Of a stretch of 64,000 nt of DNA, positions 1 through 10,962 are shown one piece after another (position 1 is the first letter of the stretch; every line of letters starts with the position of its first letter). A program made the position numbers and the translations under genes. Below the pieces are notes generated by a model. That model was not told the DNA's origin, ran no database searches, and was given only the letters and a program-made list of their open reading frames with translations. This stretch comes from Kudoa neothunni (Eukaryota; Cnidaria). Location: assembly GCA_964304625.1 (NCBI GenBank), contig OZ199838.1:11036001-11100000 (forward strand), given 5' to 3'.

Positions 1-106
1 TGTTGCCATTATTATTCATATCAATTTAAAATTTAATACACCTAGCAACAAAAATGTTAATCTTATTCAATACTTTTTTATTTGTTATTAATTCTACACT
101 CGAAAC

Positions 107-646
107 CAGGGGTCGGCAACCTGCGGCCCGTCAGCTATTTATATTTGTCCGCCATGCAAATTGACACAAATTTTTCTTAGAAACTAAAGTACCTAAATAC
201 GTTTTAATTTGTATCTAAATCGTTTTTCCAAGTGTTAACATGTTGTCGCTATAACTTTTTAACCAATTAAATTCATTTTCAGTAAATCAGAAACCTGGAA
301 AAACATGACTGCTAAAATAACGTTAAAATTATTTCTATAAAAGTATAAAATATTTAAAAAAAGACATATAGGTACATTTCACGTTATTTGATATCTTCGA
401 TAAATCGTTATTCCATAATTTAAGCACGAGTTGGTTACTCTTTAAAGGAAAATTATTGGTATATAATACTTTTGATTAGTTATACCTTTGTAGTTTAAGT
501 GACTGTTATTAATTCGAAATTATATATTTCAACTCAAAATTTGAATTTAGATTATTTTACTATTTTTCAAATCGATTCCAATACGGTCGTATTGGAGTTA
601 GTGCATGTCTGTTAGGTCCGTCAACCAAAAAGGTTACCGACCCTTG
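107..646. mobile_element. hAT-type non-autonomous DNA element
   Basis: A 540 bp stretch bounded by imperfect terminal inverted repeats. The left end reads CAGGGGTCGGCAACC and the right end, reverse-complemented, reads CAAGGGTCGGTAACC. This type of end, with CGGCCCG-like sequence just inside, is typical of hAT elements of many animals. The 8-bp flanks (CTCGAAAC left, TTCTGAAC right) match at only 5 of 8 positions, so the target duplication is eroded. The inside is A/T filler with no transposase ORF, so it can only be a non-autonomous copy or deletion derivative. Related but different hAT ends occur at 28471 and 29515. Confidence 0.6.
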
Positions 647-668
647 TTCTGAACCCAATGTTTCTCAT

Positions 669-3198
669 TTAACCCTTCGATGTCTGGTCGTGGACATAGT
701 GTCCATTGATGATTTTCTTAAAATATGATATCCTTTTAAAGTCTCCGAATATTCATATTTCTTGTATTTTATTTTAATGGAAGGTTAAAATGTAGAACAG
801 TGGCCGTAATCCAAATCAGGACCACGGTAAAAATCGAACCTGTTGATTATTTTAATTTTTTGTATTTATCATTTTTTCACCATCAGTAGGTTTTTTTCGG
901 CACTGTATTTGTTAACGATAATAATTGCTGTAATCTATCATAAATAACTGCTAGTCTCTCGCAGCTATTTCCACAGGCCGTACCATTTAATCGATCTAGT
1001 AAAGTATGCTTTATTTATGCTAAAATTTGAGTGTGACAACTATGATTTTTTATCGATTGTCATATTTCATCATTAGCGATTGCCTATTATTAATTCTATC
1101 TATAACAATAAGAAATTCATATTTTCTGCGAGCATTAGGTGTTAAATTGTATCAGGTCCATAACGTTAATATCAAAAATAATTTATTATAATTAATCCAT
1201 TCATTCCTACCATTAAATGTTCAACACATTTCATGCTAAATCATAAAAAATTCGGGATTAATCTACGAACTAATTATAATCTTAAATCGGAAAATATGGC
1301 CATTATTCTGCATTTTAACCCAATGCAATTCTCATCCGTATATTAAATTTTAGCTAATTTTTAAAGTTTAAGATATATAAATCGTTGATTTAAAAATAGT
1401 TTCGTGCATGCCTGGAGGTGGACACGCTGTTTAGCAAAATGTGTTTTAAATTTACTGTTTTAATAAAAGTTTTATAATATTGATATTTTACGTACCGATT
1501 CCGAGAGGATTATTTTATATTTCCAATTCAAAATTGTTAGGTTAAATTAATTATAGTTGCACAAATTCTAAAAGGAATGTTCACTTCCAAGCGTTTAGGA
1601 GGACGACACTCCAGTATATCTCCATAGTTTTCTAGGTAATACATTATAAATTCCATAACAATGAGGTTTTAATAAATTGAATTAGTAATGAAACTTTATT
1701 TTAAATTTTTATTCTTATTTGAGCATAATTATCATTTTTTATGTTTATTCAATTGAGACAAGATATGTCTACAAATAATCGTGGACAGTGCGATTATCTA
1801 GTCAAATCACAGAGTTATCTTGGTTTTTCATATTTCTCAGAAGTTTCTAATATATTCTCAAACTTTTCCGATACGCCTGTGCTATTCTCCATTAATCTGG
1901 AATATCCTACACCATTTTTTGGATAAAACAGGGTTTTCGTAAGAGGTCATCAGTCTAACAAATAATGGCGAGGTTCTAATGTTTATTTCATCAAAAGATT
2001 CTGATATAGGTTGATCCTAAAATATTGAAGAAATAGACACAATATTGATAGACCTATTAACAACGAGGACGATAACTCTGATTTTGACAGCGATATAGAA
2101 ATCGAGGACTCATCAAACGTCATTCCTGCGGGGAGCACAATGACAAGTAATATTCACAACCAACTGGAATCGAAAGGCGAACAAAATTCTAGAAATATAT
2201 TTGATATAAACTAAGGTTTTACGTCAGTGATTCCCCATCGGGATTCACCGAACCCTTAAGGTTCAATGAGCTGGTTGAGGGAGGTTCGACGGACGTGGAA
2301 ATTTATTATTGTTCATTCTGCACAAAGTTTTTAACAGATCCAAGAGTACGTAAGGAAGTTCCCAGTTTAATTTAACTACAAAGATTACAACAAAGATTAG
2401 AAAGTATTTACAAAAATTAACTTTTCTTATTCAAATTATTTATTTTTTAAACTGACAAATTAATGAAAAGTTTTTTCTGTGAAAACCATTCCAACTTTTC
2501 ACAATACATGTAAGTATATAATTAATTTTAAATGTACATTTATTAGTTCACACATCAACAATTCGTCCATTCATTGATAAATATTTATTATTTATAATAT
2601 TTAAAATATTGATTATTTTGCCTGAAAATGTATTTTTTATCTGAAAACTTCATAGAGTAATCATAAAAAGACATGAGGGAAAAAAGTTATTATCCTAAAA
2701 AGGAGAGGTTGGACAAGATCGAAAATGTTGAGATTTACTGTACTAGAACTAGAACTAGACGCTGGATAATAGCTATATTATACAACATAACAGGCGCGAC
2801 TGCACACAATGCATTTCAATTGCATGGGATTAGGATCCTCAATTTCTTAGTTAATACAAACTTCAGTAAAAAAGGTAATTCCTCAAAAAACCGTCAATGG
2901 AACTTTTAGAGAAATTTAAAACAAACATACAAAACAGCAATGAAAAGATAAACGATGGGCCTAGAGAATGCAGTCATAGTGATGTTTCTAACATATTTCC
3001 CAATAAACAATGATGCATAAACTTCAGTACGTGCGATCAATCCACTTGTGATGAACGAAAAATAAAGTTAATAAAATGTAAAACATGTTTTAATAAATAA
3101 TTCATTGTTCATTTATATATTTCAATGTTTTTTAGGGTGGACACAATGTCCTCCTCCAGGCAGGTACGTATGTTTTTTCCTGTGTATCGGAGGGTTAA
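669..3198 (+). mobile_element. Decayed piggyBac DNA transposon
   Basis: The ends are TTAACCCTTCGAT (669-681) and, reverse-complemented, TTAACCCTCCGAT (3186-3198), i.e. TTAA targets next to matching inverted repeats. The size (2.53 kb) is usual for piggyBac. Inside, 2673-2909 encodes the end of a piggyBac DDE domain: a Tyr...Arg-Thr-Arg-Arg-Trp motif followed by a hydrophobic helix and NAF, where the family has RRWP...NAY. At about 3030-3090 a Cys-rich stretch resembles the C-terminal zinc-binding tail. At 2041-2210 an acidic Asp/Glu-rich stretch is like the usual N-terminus. These pieces lie in different frames broken by stops, so this copy is dead. A subterminal motif (TGCCTGGAGGxGGACAxxGTGTCCA) is described under findings. 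Confidence 0.72.
2673..2909 (+). pseudogene. piggyBac transposase C-terminal fragment
   Basis: This 78-codon open piece matches the segment of piggyBac transposases just after the last catalytic aspartate. It has a basic lead-in (KKERLDKIENVEIY), then the TRTRRW motif, then a hydrophobic helix with HNAF where the family usually has LNAY. It is preceded by a stop and lacks the three catalytic Asp regions, so it is a remnant. The neighbouring 3040-3090 region contains closely spaced Cys codons that would fit the C-terminal RING-like tail. Family assignment is from motif recognition and was not computed. Confidence 0.6.
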
Positions 3199-3358
3199 TT
3201 CTAAAACCATATGAGATTTTGTTAAAAGTATTAAATTCAGAGGCTGAACATCTCTCGGAAAAAATGATGCGAGTAAATAACAACAGTAAAATCACAATAC
3301 AAATGGGATAATTAAAACAACGAGCATAGGCTCTCGAAATTATCGCTAGATCATTGAA

Positions 3359-5236
3359 CTATAGGTCATTGAAATGAAGTTGTTTCGTAATTTTTGCATC
3401 CTGGAGGTTATCATCCTGGTTATTTCTTTTCAGAATGAGATGTTTATTAGAATCGCAGTGAGTGAAATAGCCGTAAGGATCATTCATTGATATGGCGTGG
3501 GGGAGAGGAAGCTCGTTTGAAGAACACCAGCTCTGGAAACAGTTGACAGCCTCCTCAAACAAACACTCCATAGTCGCACTATTGAATCCGTCACACATCG
3601 ATCTAAATTCATATAAATTATACGACAATTCTACTCAATCAGAAAAAATTGACGCATACCCAAAGTAAACTCTGAGAATTTTGTCGGAAAATTCTTTAGG
3701 AATCATATTACTTACACATTGAGCGCGAAGTTTTGCAAACTGACCATTCTTTGTGTGAAATACAATCGAATTGACAGGATTGGACACACTCAAACCACTG
3801 GAAATGTCTATAATCTCCACATGAAGCAGACTAGGATTGAGAGCGTTTCTTGTGTCGAATCTGAGTATCTCCTGTAATACTTTTGTCTTGAAGTCAGCAT
3901 TTGATTGTTTCCCCATAGTAGTTGTTTGATCAAGTGTCACTTGTCCGCACAATTTAAGAATTTTCCGATTGATTATAGAAGTCAAAATATGCTTTGACTT
4001 TTCCAAAAGTGAATCGTTGGAATAGAGTATCTGATAGAAAATATGATCTGTCAATTTTAGAAACAAGGATGGATTGTTCAATGCTTCACTTAACTTAAAA
4101 TAATGATCAGCTGACTTGAGTGCTTCAACTACCATCAGTTCGACTGGTCTTACAGTCTTGTGTTGGTATACTTTTCGATGAAGTCTCCATCTTGAATAAA
4201 AAAGTTCATTCACATTAAGAAATTCTTTATCTCTGGGGCTTATGTGAATGCCATCGAGAGTGGTTTGTAGCAGTTGACAATTTTGAAAGTAGCGTGTATA
4301 ATCAAAATTGCATTTGAGACCGACGTAATGGCAATCTCGCATCATATAATCAAACTTATCGCAATCAATTCCAGTGAATTTGTTGGACACAATTTGAAAA
4401 AGAAACCATTTTTTAATCCTGAAATTAGGATCATCCCTTAGTGTACAATAGGGTATTGAATTGTCTTCATCACTTTGTCCATTTTCACTAAGGAATGAAA
4501 TATGTTCAGCTCCATCACTTTGACTAAGCGATGAGTGTAATTTATCAGCCGGCGTCTCTAATGACGTCATGTACGTTATATTAGAGGGAGATTGTGGATT
4601 GTAAAGAGGGTATTCATCTTGAACAAAATTATCATGATTATCATGAGTGTGTCGATGGGGAATTTTCAGGAGGTTGTGAGGGGTTGCTCCAAGAATCAGT
4701 TGTTTAATTAGTTTTAGGTCGTTCTCATCCAGCCCCGCAATTTTCATCTGCATGCGTACCTGAGAATTATTTTCGATTAGGTGGTCGATCATTCTACATG
4801 ACATTTCCTCATGAGTCCAACGATCGATGTTATTGTCGCTGATTTTTTCAAACATATGTGAAAACGGTCCATGACCAATATCATGTAGTAGACCGGCCAA
4901 TTCGACACATATGATATCCTTGTTGGTGATCAGTTCACAGGTAAGCTTTGTTTTCAGTTCCAACCCAAGAGGGGATTGGTTTAATCGTTCTTGTAATGTG
5001 CGTAGGAACTCTCGGCACAAATATGCTGTCCCAATCGAGTGCTCAAATCGAGTATGCACTGCGGATGGATAAACAAAGTTGGTAACACCAAGCTGTTTAA
5101 TATTGCGTAATCGCTGGAATTGTTCAGTGTCAACAATACTTTTGATTAGCGGTGAAAATGAGATGTTACCATAGAGAACATCATTTACAGCAAGTCTTCT
5201 TGACATATAACTGTTGTCGATGCAACCAAGAGACAT
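3359..5236 (-). CDS. SAMHD1: SAMHD1-like dNTP triphosphohydrolase (HD domain only)
   Basis: This enzyme of the SAMHD1 family hydrolyses dNTPs to deoxynucleosides and triphosphate, lowering the dNTP pool. There are two exons: 5236..3660, then 3602..3359, separated by a 57-nt intron (3603-3659, GT-AG), which restores a C-terminal segment (FEEAVNCFQSW) like the vertebrate one. The HD metal site is visible: His66 (FEHSIG), His118-Asp119 (LLHDIGHGPFSHMFE) and Asp296 (DKFDYMMRDCHYVG). The protein begins about 40 residues before the HD core, so the N-terminal SAM domain of the human protein is absent. The gap between the HD pair and Asp296 is about 70 residues longer than in human, filled by a Ser/Asp/Asn-rich insert (about 195-265). 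The start is the first ATG; no upstream SAM-like exon is seen. Confidence 0.93.
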
Positions 5237-5684
5237 TAAAGCTAATTGGGTTAGTATTGGGCCAACTTGGCGGAGGTATTAGTAGCTAATCACTTTTGTA
5301 TTATCTTCACCAATAATATTTATCAGTTTCAAGCCGATCAACTTTTAACACAAAATAATGCCAAAAGTTTTTTAAATTTTGTACTTTTCACTGCTAATTT
5401 GTAGCAGTGGAAAAAATACTCTTAGTTGTTAGAAAACCGAACATTATCGAACAAATCATTAAACAGAGAATAACGTTCGTATTCTATCGTAAACAATATT
5501 TCTCGTTCGGCTGCACAATCGAACTCTTTTTACCACTATAATGTAGCTATTTCAGCAAAATAAAACGTTCGGCGTATCAACAATAATTACAAATTACAAA
5601 TTAATTACAATTCATACCGTGCAACTTTGTGAGATACAATATAAAAAATAAATTTATCGAATTTTGCGCAAAGTGTTGACGATT
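5237..5684. other. Intergenic, A/T-rich
   Basis: About 450 bp between the SAMHD1-like start and the small ORF at 5685-5879. I see no coding or structured signal. It presumably holds the SAMHD1 5' flank. Confidence 0.5.
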
Positions 5685-5879
5685 TTAAATTAAGTTCTTG
5701 CGGTCCCTTAATATTGTTTCGTATTGAAGTCGAGTTAGGAAGTTGTTAATATAACACCGCACGTAGAAGTAGTTCACACTTTCCATTATGGACCTCATAA
5801 GAAATTCAACACTAATGTTTGGCACACCACTTGCCTCGCTAGCCTTCAGCGAATCTATCAAATTGTCGATAATTTTCAT
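5685..5879 (-). CDS. Hypothetical 64-residue protein
   Basis: An ATG-started ORF of 64 codons, mixed hydrophobic and charged, with no signal peptide, Cys pattern or repeat. I do not recognise the family. It looks protein-like (few Asn/Lys runs, evenly spread Leu/Ile/Glu/Arg) and its ATG lies only 37 bp from the first ATG of the divergent membrane-protein gene at 5917. That spacing suggests a shared, very short bidirectional promoter. It could equally be a first exon of a longer gene or a chance ORF. Confidence 0.35.
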   Translation of the reverse strand: MKIIDNLIDSLKASEASGVPNISVEFLMRSIMESVNYFYVRCYINNFLTRLQYETILRDRKNLI

Positions 5880-5916
5880 CTACGCTATCCGCTGTCTTCT
5901 TTACATTAATTCGAAT
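5880..5916. promoter_or_regulatory. Putative bidirectional start region
   Basis: The two ATGs at 5879 (-) and 5917 (+) are separated by 37 bp, so any 5' UTRs and core promoters of the two divergent genes must overlap each other or lie inside the opposite gene. This is inferred from gene positions. No TATA or initiator element was identified with certainty. Confidence 0.25.
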
Positions 5917-6876
5917 ATGGGTGGATACGAAAGATATTAGTAAGTGCAACTACAAACACACCCTTCTGTTAATCTATTTCTCTACTGATCGTTTACTACC
6001 ACTCATTGTTGTTTATTTTTAGTAATAAAGGATCGCGTACTTCATACTTTATTGATTATTTGATGTTCCTGCTGGTGCCTCTTATATCGTTGTCATCGAT
6101 ATGTGACGATTTTGCAATTGTGGTTTCAGCTACGGTGGCTATAGTTTTGTCGTCTCTCCAGAAAGCTCATACGTCTCGTCAAAAACTCTGTCTCATACTT
6201 GAAAGTGAGGCAGATTATAAGCTTAGTGTTCCGGCGGTGAAACCGTTAGTCACCTTGTTTATAATGTGTCTAATCATGTTTGGGGAACCATCCAAATATA
6301 ATGACTTGATTAATTACATTGTTTCAAGCTGTCTAACGACATATATTTTATTCGGGATAGTGTTTTCAAAGAGTAATTGTAATTTTTGAGATTCCCGCTG
6401 AATTTTTTGAGTGTAGAAGGCGATTGTAACTCGATGAATTGGACAAAATATGCGTTTAAAAAATTATCCATTCTACCAATTGTCATCTGTTTAATGTCAT
6501 TCGATAACTTCTTCTCGCCAATCTACCCCATAATATTCCACGCTTTGGTCTTTATGGTAGAAATGTTGATGAAATCAGTGTTGATTTTGAATTTTTGTTT
6601 CTAGCCAGTCATTAAAAGATACATACGAAAGCTTTCTCTGAGAAATATCCTGTTTATTTGCTTGATCACGATGTGTGTATTGGTCGCAACTCTTTCTGAT
6701 AACCACAAACATTCAAAAACAGCATTACAAATACGAACTATATGCCACTGTAATCTGTTGGTTATCATTCTTGGGACATTTTTCATTAAATGTCTAGAAA
6801 AAAAGTAAGTTTTAATTTGGTCATATGATATAAATTAGGTTATATTCAATTCTGGACAGTACGGTGGGCAAATAAT
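5917..6876 (+). CDS. Multi-pass membrane protein, PIGW/GWT1-like but lacking the middle
   Basis: A chain of exons joined in frame by small GT-AG introns: 5917-5939, 6023-6372, 6417-6556 and 6605-6804, then a short last exon from about 6839 to a stop near 6876. The introns are 83, 44, 48 and about 34 nt. The product is rich in hydrophobic helices. Its order of blocks follows PIGW, the inositol acyltransferase of GPI-anchor synthesis in the ER: an FIDYL...LVPL block, a LESEADY block, a WTKYAFKKLSILP block, then NHKHSKTALQIRTICHCNL. The central PIGW region with the conserved REG...S motif and about 120 residues is absent. This may be a reduced or dead PIGW, or another membrane protein that merely resembles it. 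Family call is by eye. Confidence 0.42.
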
Positions 6877-9086
6877 AATACGTAATCCCCTTCGGGGTCA
6901 CAAAAGAATTACGTACTCAAAATTGCAACCGATAATGCGCAATCTTAGGCGCACGCGATTATTTTTTCTTTGTATTTTCGTTGTTATTCAGCGTGAGTTA
7001 GAGAACTTCGATTTAAATTAAGATAATTAAAAATATATTCTTAAGATTATTTTATTGAAAAATAATATGTCATTCTTGTTTAAATAATAATTAAACCAAT
7101 ATTTTTCATAATATGCGTAAACAATTTAAAAATTATTACAGAATAATTGGTTTATTTATTGAATTTGTTGTCTAACTATTAACTGATGTGTAAATTTTGT
7201 TCATTATTTTATTGAATAAAATAAGGAAGTGGTTATTAGCACGGTAAATACTATTTAGGTGCTACTAATTAAATATAGCAGATTCTAAAAATTAAATCTG
7301 TAGACAGCTTGTGAATAGGGGATGATGAGATTTAAAATAGTCATTACGGCAACGTACATGCCGTTTAGGATTAGAATTTACTGTGCCAATAGCCTCCACC
7401 ATAAAATATTATATTTGTTAAATCAATCGTTTAGGTTTTTAATGAGCTCTTTTGTATTTTGCTTAAGTAAAAATTGTAACAATACAAAAAATATTAAAAA
7501 TTGTTCTATTAATCACTGTTATTGAATATTATTAAATTTTTGTTTAGTCATAAAAGAATTTAAAAATTTAATTGATTTTTTTAAGTTTAAAATTTCCTCA
7601 GTGTCCGCTTTGAGAACCAGCAAATTTTAACCACTATTAGCCAAGATGTGATTTCGTGGGATCACACGTAAAAAATTTTCTCCCAATCTAATGATACATG
7701 AATATATTAAATGATGAACCTAAAATCTATGTGATTAATATTATACTTGATAGAGCAGGGCTTTCCAATTGAAAGTCAAACGATTCACATTGGATGAGTA
7801 TGATCAATATGCAGGATATTTCCAAAATTATTCCACACATTTTCAGTTCGTTACTTAGATGCAAGCCAAGCATTAGTTTGGAATTATTTTTCTGATTTTA
7901 GACAGATGCTTTGGCGAATAATTACAATTTGAATTATTAAGTACAAACCATTCCTTATAAATACAGTAGGCAACCGATTTCGCACAATCCCTTTTAGAAT
8001 ATGGAAAAAATGTGTAAAATCGATTTCTACCAATTTTGTACACTTTTCCACTCATGCACATAATAATAAATATCCCGTTTGGGGATCGTAAAATAAAAAA
8101 TTGGCGTACTTTTTATCTACGGAATACAAATAAATTTCTATTATATGAAAGAAAGAAAAAAAGCGACTCTTAGTGTTTATTGTTGAAAAAATCAGTTATT
8201 TGGGATTGTGTCATATTTTGAACCAATATATTGTGTATATCACTTTCCAGTTGCAATAATATTCGAAAACGACTAAATCTTCTTTAAGTATGGAAAAAAT
8301 CTGCTCATATTTCGGATAATGCCATTTAGAGTTACTGTATTTAATGTATTAAAATGTTTTAAAAGAGTTATCTTTTTATTTTTTATTGGGAAAATTTCAA
8401 TATATTTTATAGTTTATTATTTTTACGTTTTTAACTTGTTTGTGTTTATATTTTTCATTTTTCTGGGAGTAATGATACATTGATCAACAAGTTTCCGACA
8501 AAGGGGTGCAAAATCGACAAGGCACATGATTTTACATATATTTTGCATAATTTACAGTCCATTATGTAAACCGAAATTACCGTTAAGTTGAATATATTTG
8601 TTTATATAAACATTTATAATTATAATTAAGTAACTTTACAAAAAGTGCGTAAAATGAGTTGGCAATTGTGTTCTTTTTCTTTTTTAATCCAAATAGATAA
8701 GCGAAATAATAAGAATTTTCCTGCATATCAATAAGTTGTTAGAAGTAAGTTTTAAGTAATAATTTTTTTAAAATATTTAAATTAGAAATTAGTTCAAAAA
8801 AGTTATGTATAGAATGAGTTCATTAAAAATAAGTGTAAGAATTAAAAGTTAAACAATTTATCTATATTGAAACATTATAAAACTTCCCTATAGAATTTAA
8901 AAATCTATATTTAATCCTTAAGTTACCTTTGTTTGGCTTCCGAAATTTAATGCGAAATTTACGTACCGTACATGAGGGATGGAAATATTCATACATGCCT
9001 CATGGATCGTAGATCATAGATGGGTGCAAACTTAAAAAGCCTAATTTTAAGTTGAGAAGTGCTTCCATAGACACAACCTTCTTTTA
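6877..9086. other. Non-coding stretch with a dispersed repeat
   Basis: About 2.2 kb of A/T-rich sequence. It includes one copy of a dispersed repeat (7226-7395, listed separately). An open stretch at 7873-8061 (-) encodes a Lys/Asn/Tyr-rich peptide without recognisable family. I see no supported gene here. Confidence 0.5.
7226..7395 (+). repeat. Dispersed repeat, copy A (inverted relative to 11446-11620)
   Basis: This segment matches the reverse complement of about 11446-11620. Shared blocks include GTGGTTATT, AGCAGATTCTA, AATTAAA followed by CTGTA and ACAGCTT, and GCCGTTTAGGATTA. Similarity by eye is around three quarters. No terminal repeats or target duplication were found, so the class is unknown. 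The gene at 9847-10962 lies between the two copies. Confidence 0.45.
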
Positions 9087-9822
9087 TTGTGCCGATTGTT
9101 ACACTTAGATTTACACGTATATTTACTTAGAACCATGTCGTATGCTGTGAAAAGGACTTGCTATTGGTTGTATGCATTCGTTTTGCCGACGACATTTTTT
9201 TGTTTTCGATACACTACATTCGGGCATGCTTCACTTATGGACTACCCAGAAATGGTTATTTGGACCACTCATGTATTTTTTGACGTCAATTTTACAAATG
9301 AATCATTACTAACGTCTACCCTTATCTAGTATATAAGCAATATGTTATTCTACAATGCTCTGATTCTACAACAGGTCTACATACTCTACTTCAACTCATG
9401 TTATAATAGAGGTATTATATGTATGAGGTATTCATTACAAATTCATTGTCCCGTGTAGAAGTTCAGTCAACTATAATTGTAATCCCGTTTTTCGAGCATT
9501 TTATGTTTTTGACCAAAATCACCACAAAACACAAAATTGCCATGATTTTGGCATGTACAATATATAGAATGATGTGTGATGATATATATGCTAATCTTGT
9601 ACCCTTGGATACATCTATTTTGGCCTATGCCATATGTACATTTATGTATTCTTGCTTCAAATTTTTTTTATTAAATTTTGTTATGAGTTGACTTCTTGTT
9701 TATTTCATTTGCGTTATACAAATCCGAAAATTGTTTTTCTTGGACGCGATGTTCCTACCGCAGCCAAACTCAAACTATCAATAGATTCATTTAAGGTTGG
9801 GGGTTTGCTCGCGCATCTCTAA
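9087..9822 (+). CDS. Possible membrane-protein fragments, unknown
   Basis: Two open stretches (about 9135-9329 and 9419-9691) and a short one (9634-9822) encode hydrophobic helix-like segments, e.g. an Ala/Ile/Phe/Met-rich segment near 9620-9690. The base composition is less A/T-biased than the flanks. I could not join them into a convincing spliced gene or recognise a family. They may be exons of an unrecognised multi-pass protein just upstream of the SUDS3-like gene, or decayed sequence. Confidence 0.22.
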
Positions 9823-9846
9823 GCATAATTAACAGCACTATTCAGG

Positions 9847-10962
9847 ATGGAAAACGACGTACTCAAATTGGGTTAGTGCATCCCTAATCGGTTTTATTGT
9901 TTATCAATTTTCTTAGACTTAAAGAATATCAATTCCATCGAAAATTTTAATATCCTAAGGTGCATTAATTCATTTTGAGAGTGATTAGTTCACAATGTTA
10001 TAGTAAATACACCGAAGAAGAACTTAAAGAAATATTGAACCAGATATGGACTAATAAGGGTATTTTTATGACTTTTCATACAGTTAATAGCTATTTTACA
10101 TCTTTAGTTTCACATATACATTATGTGCGAGAGAGGAATAGAGTTTTGAAAATACTACGAAAGAGTATGGCGCAAGAAAGTATATGAATATGACTTGATG
10201 TAATAATTTATGATTGTTATAGGATCTTCTTATGAGGATAAAGTAGTTTCTGGGGATATCACACGTTATCAACTTAAACGAATAATCTTTTAAAATTTAG
10301 AAACGAAAATTAGAAGAAGAGAAACAAAATAGCCTAAGTAGTCTTAAAGAGATCTTAAATGTATTTTTATTGCTGGTTGTTTTGGTGATAATTTTTGTGC
10401 ACGTAGAAAATGAAAACAAAATTCAAAGACGACCTCGTTAAAGAGTTAGAACAAGAGAAAAAAAATGTCGACAACGAAATCGATTCCATGACCGTCTCTA
10501 GTGATATCAAACATTCATCCGATAAACTCATGCCCGTCACTAGGAAATTACGCAAAAGAGGCGCTGGAAACAATAATGGTTTGTTGGTTATGGGATTATT
10601 TTATTAGTTTCACGTAACATATGTAGGAAACGATTCCAATAACAATGTGTTAATGGCTTTTTTCCTATAATCCATTCTCGTTCGGATCTGCTCAGTCGAT
10701 GAACAATTATCCGGATATCTCATTTCTACCGCCTATGACACCCCAGGTGAAATCAAACGAAAAAATGGAAGTATGTTTATTTTTTATGTGTTTATTATTA
10801 TTACTACTTCGTAAGAACTTGTATTTAATAAACTCTCCAGTGCCGAAATTAACATTGACCTTGAGAAGTTGACGAGAATTCGCGCTAACGCTGTGTATGT
10901 TCTTTTTCTCGAATATTACTTCATAATAGTTTTCATATTAGACTTCTAAAAAGAAGAAGTAG
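9847..10962 (+). CDS. SUDS3: SUDS3/Sds3-like subunit of the Sin3-HDAC complex
   Basis: This is a coiled-coil scaffold of the Sin3 histone deacetylase corepressor, acting in the nucleus. Exons joined in frame: 9847-9871, 9917-9959, 10004-10059, 10108-10179, 10223-10242, 10301-10360, 10407-10578, then 10627 onward to a TAG at 10960-10962. The introns are about 43-58 nt, all GT-AG. The spliced product has a long charged coiled coil (RKLEEEKQNSL, KFKDDLVKELEQEKKNVDNE), then a PVTRKLRKR motif that matches the TRKLRRRPND region of vertebrate SUDS3. It ends with an acidic/Leu motif (INIDLEKLTRIR) like the SUDS3 segment that follows, and a TSKKKK end. It is shorter than human SUDS3 and lacks the Sin3-interacting C-terminal region that I would expect after this. 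The last two splice junctions (after 10646) are uncertain. Confidence 0.75.
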
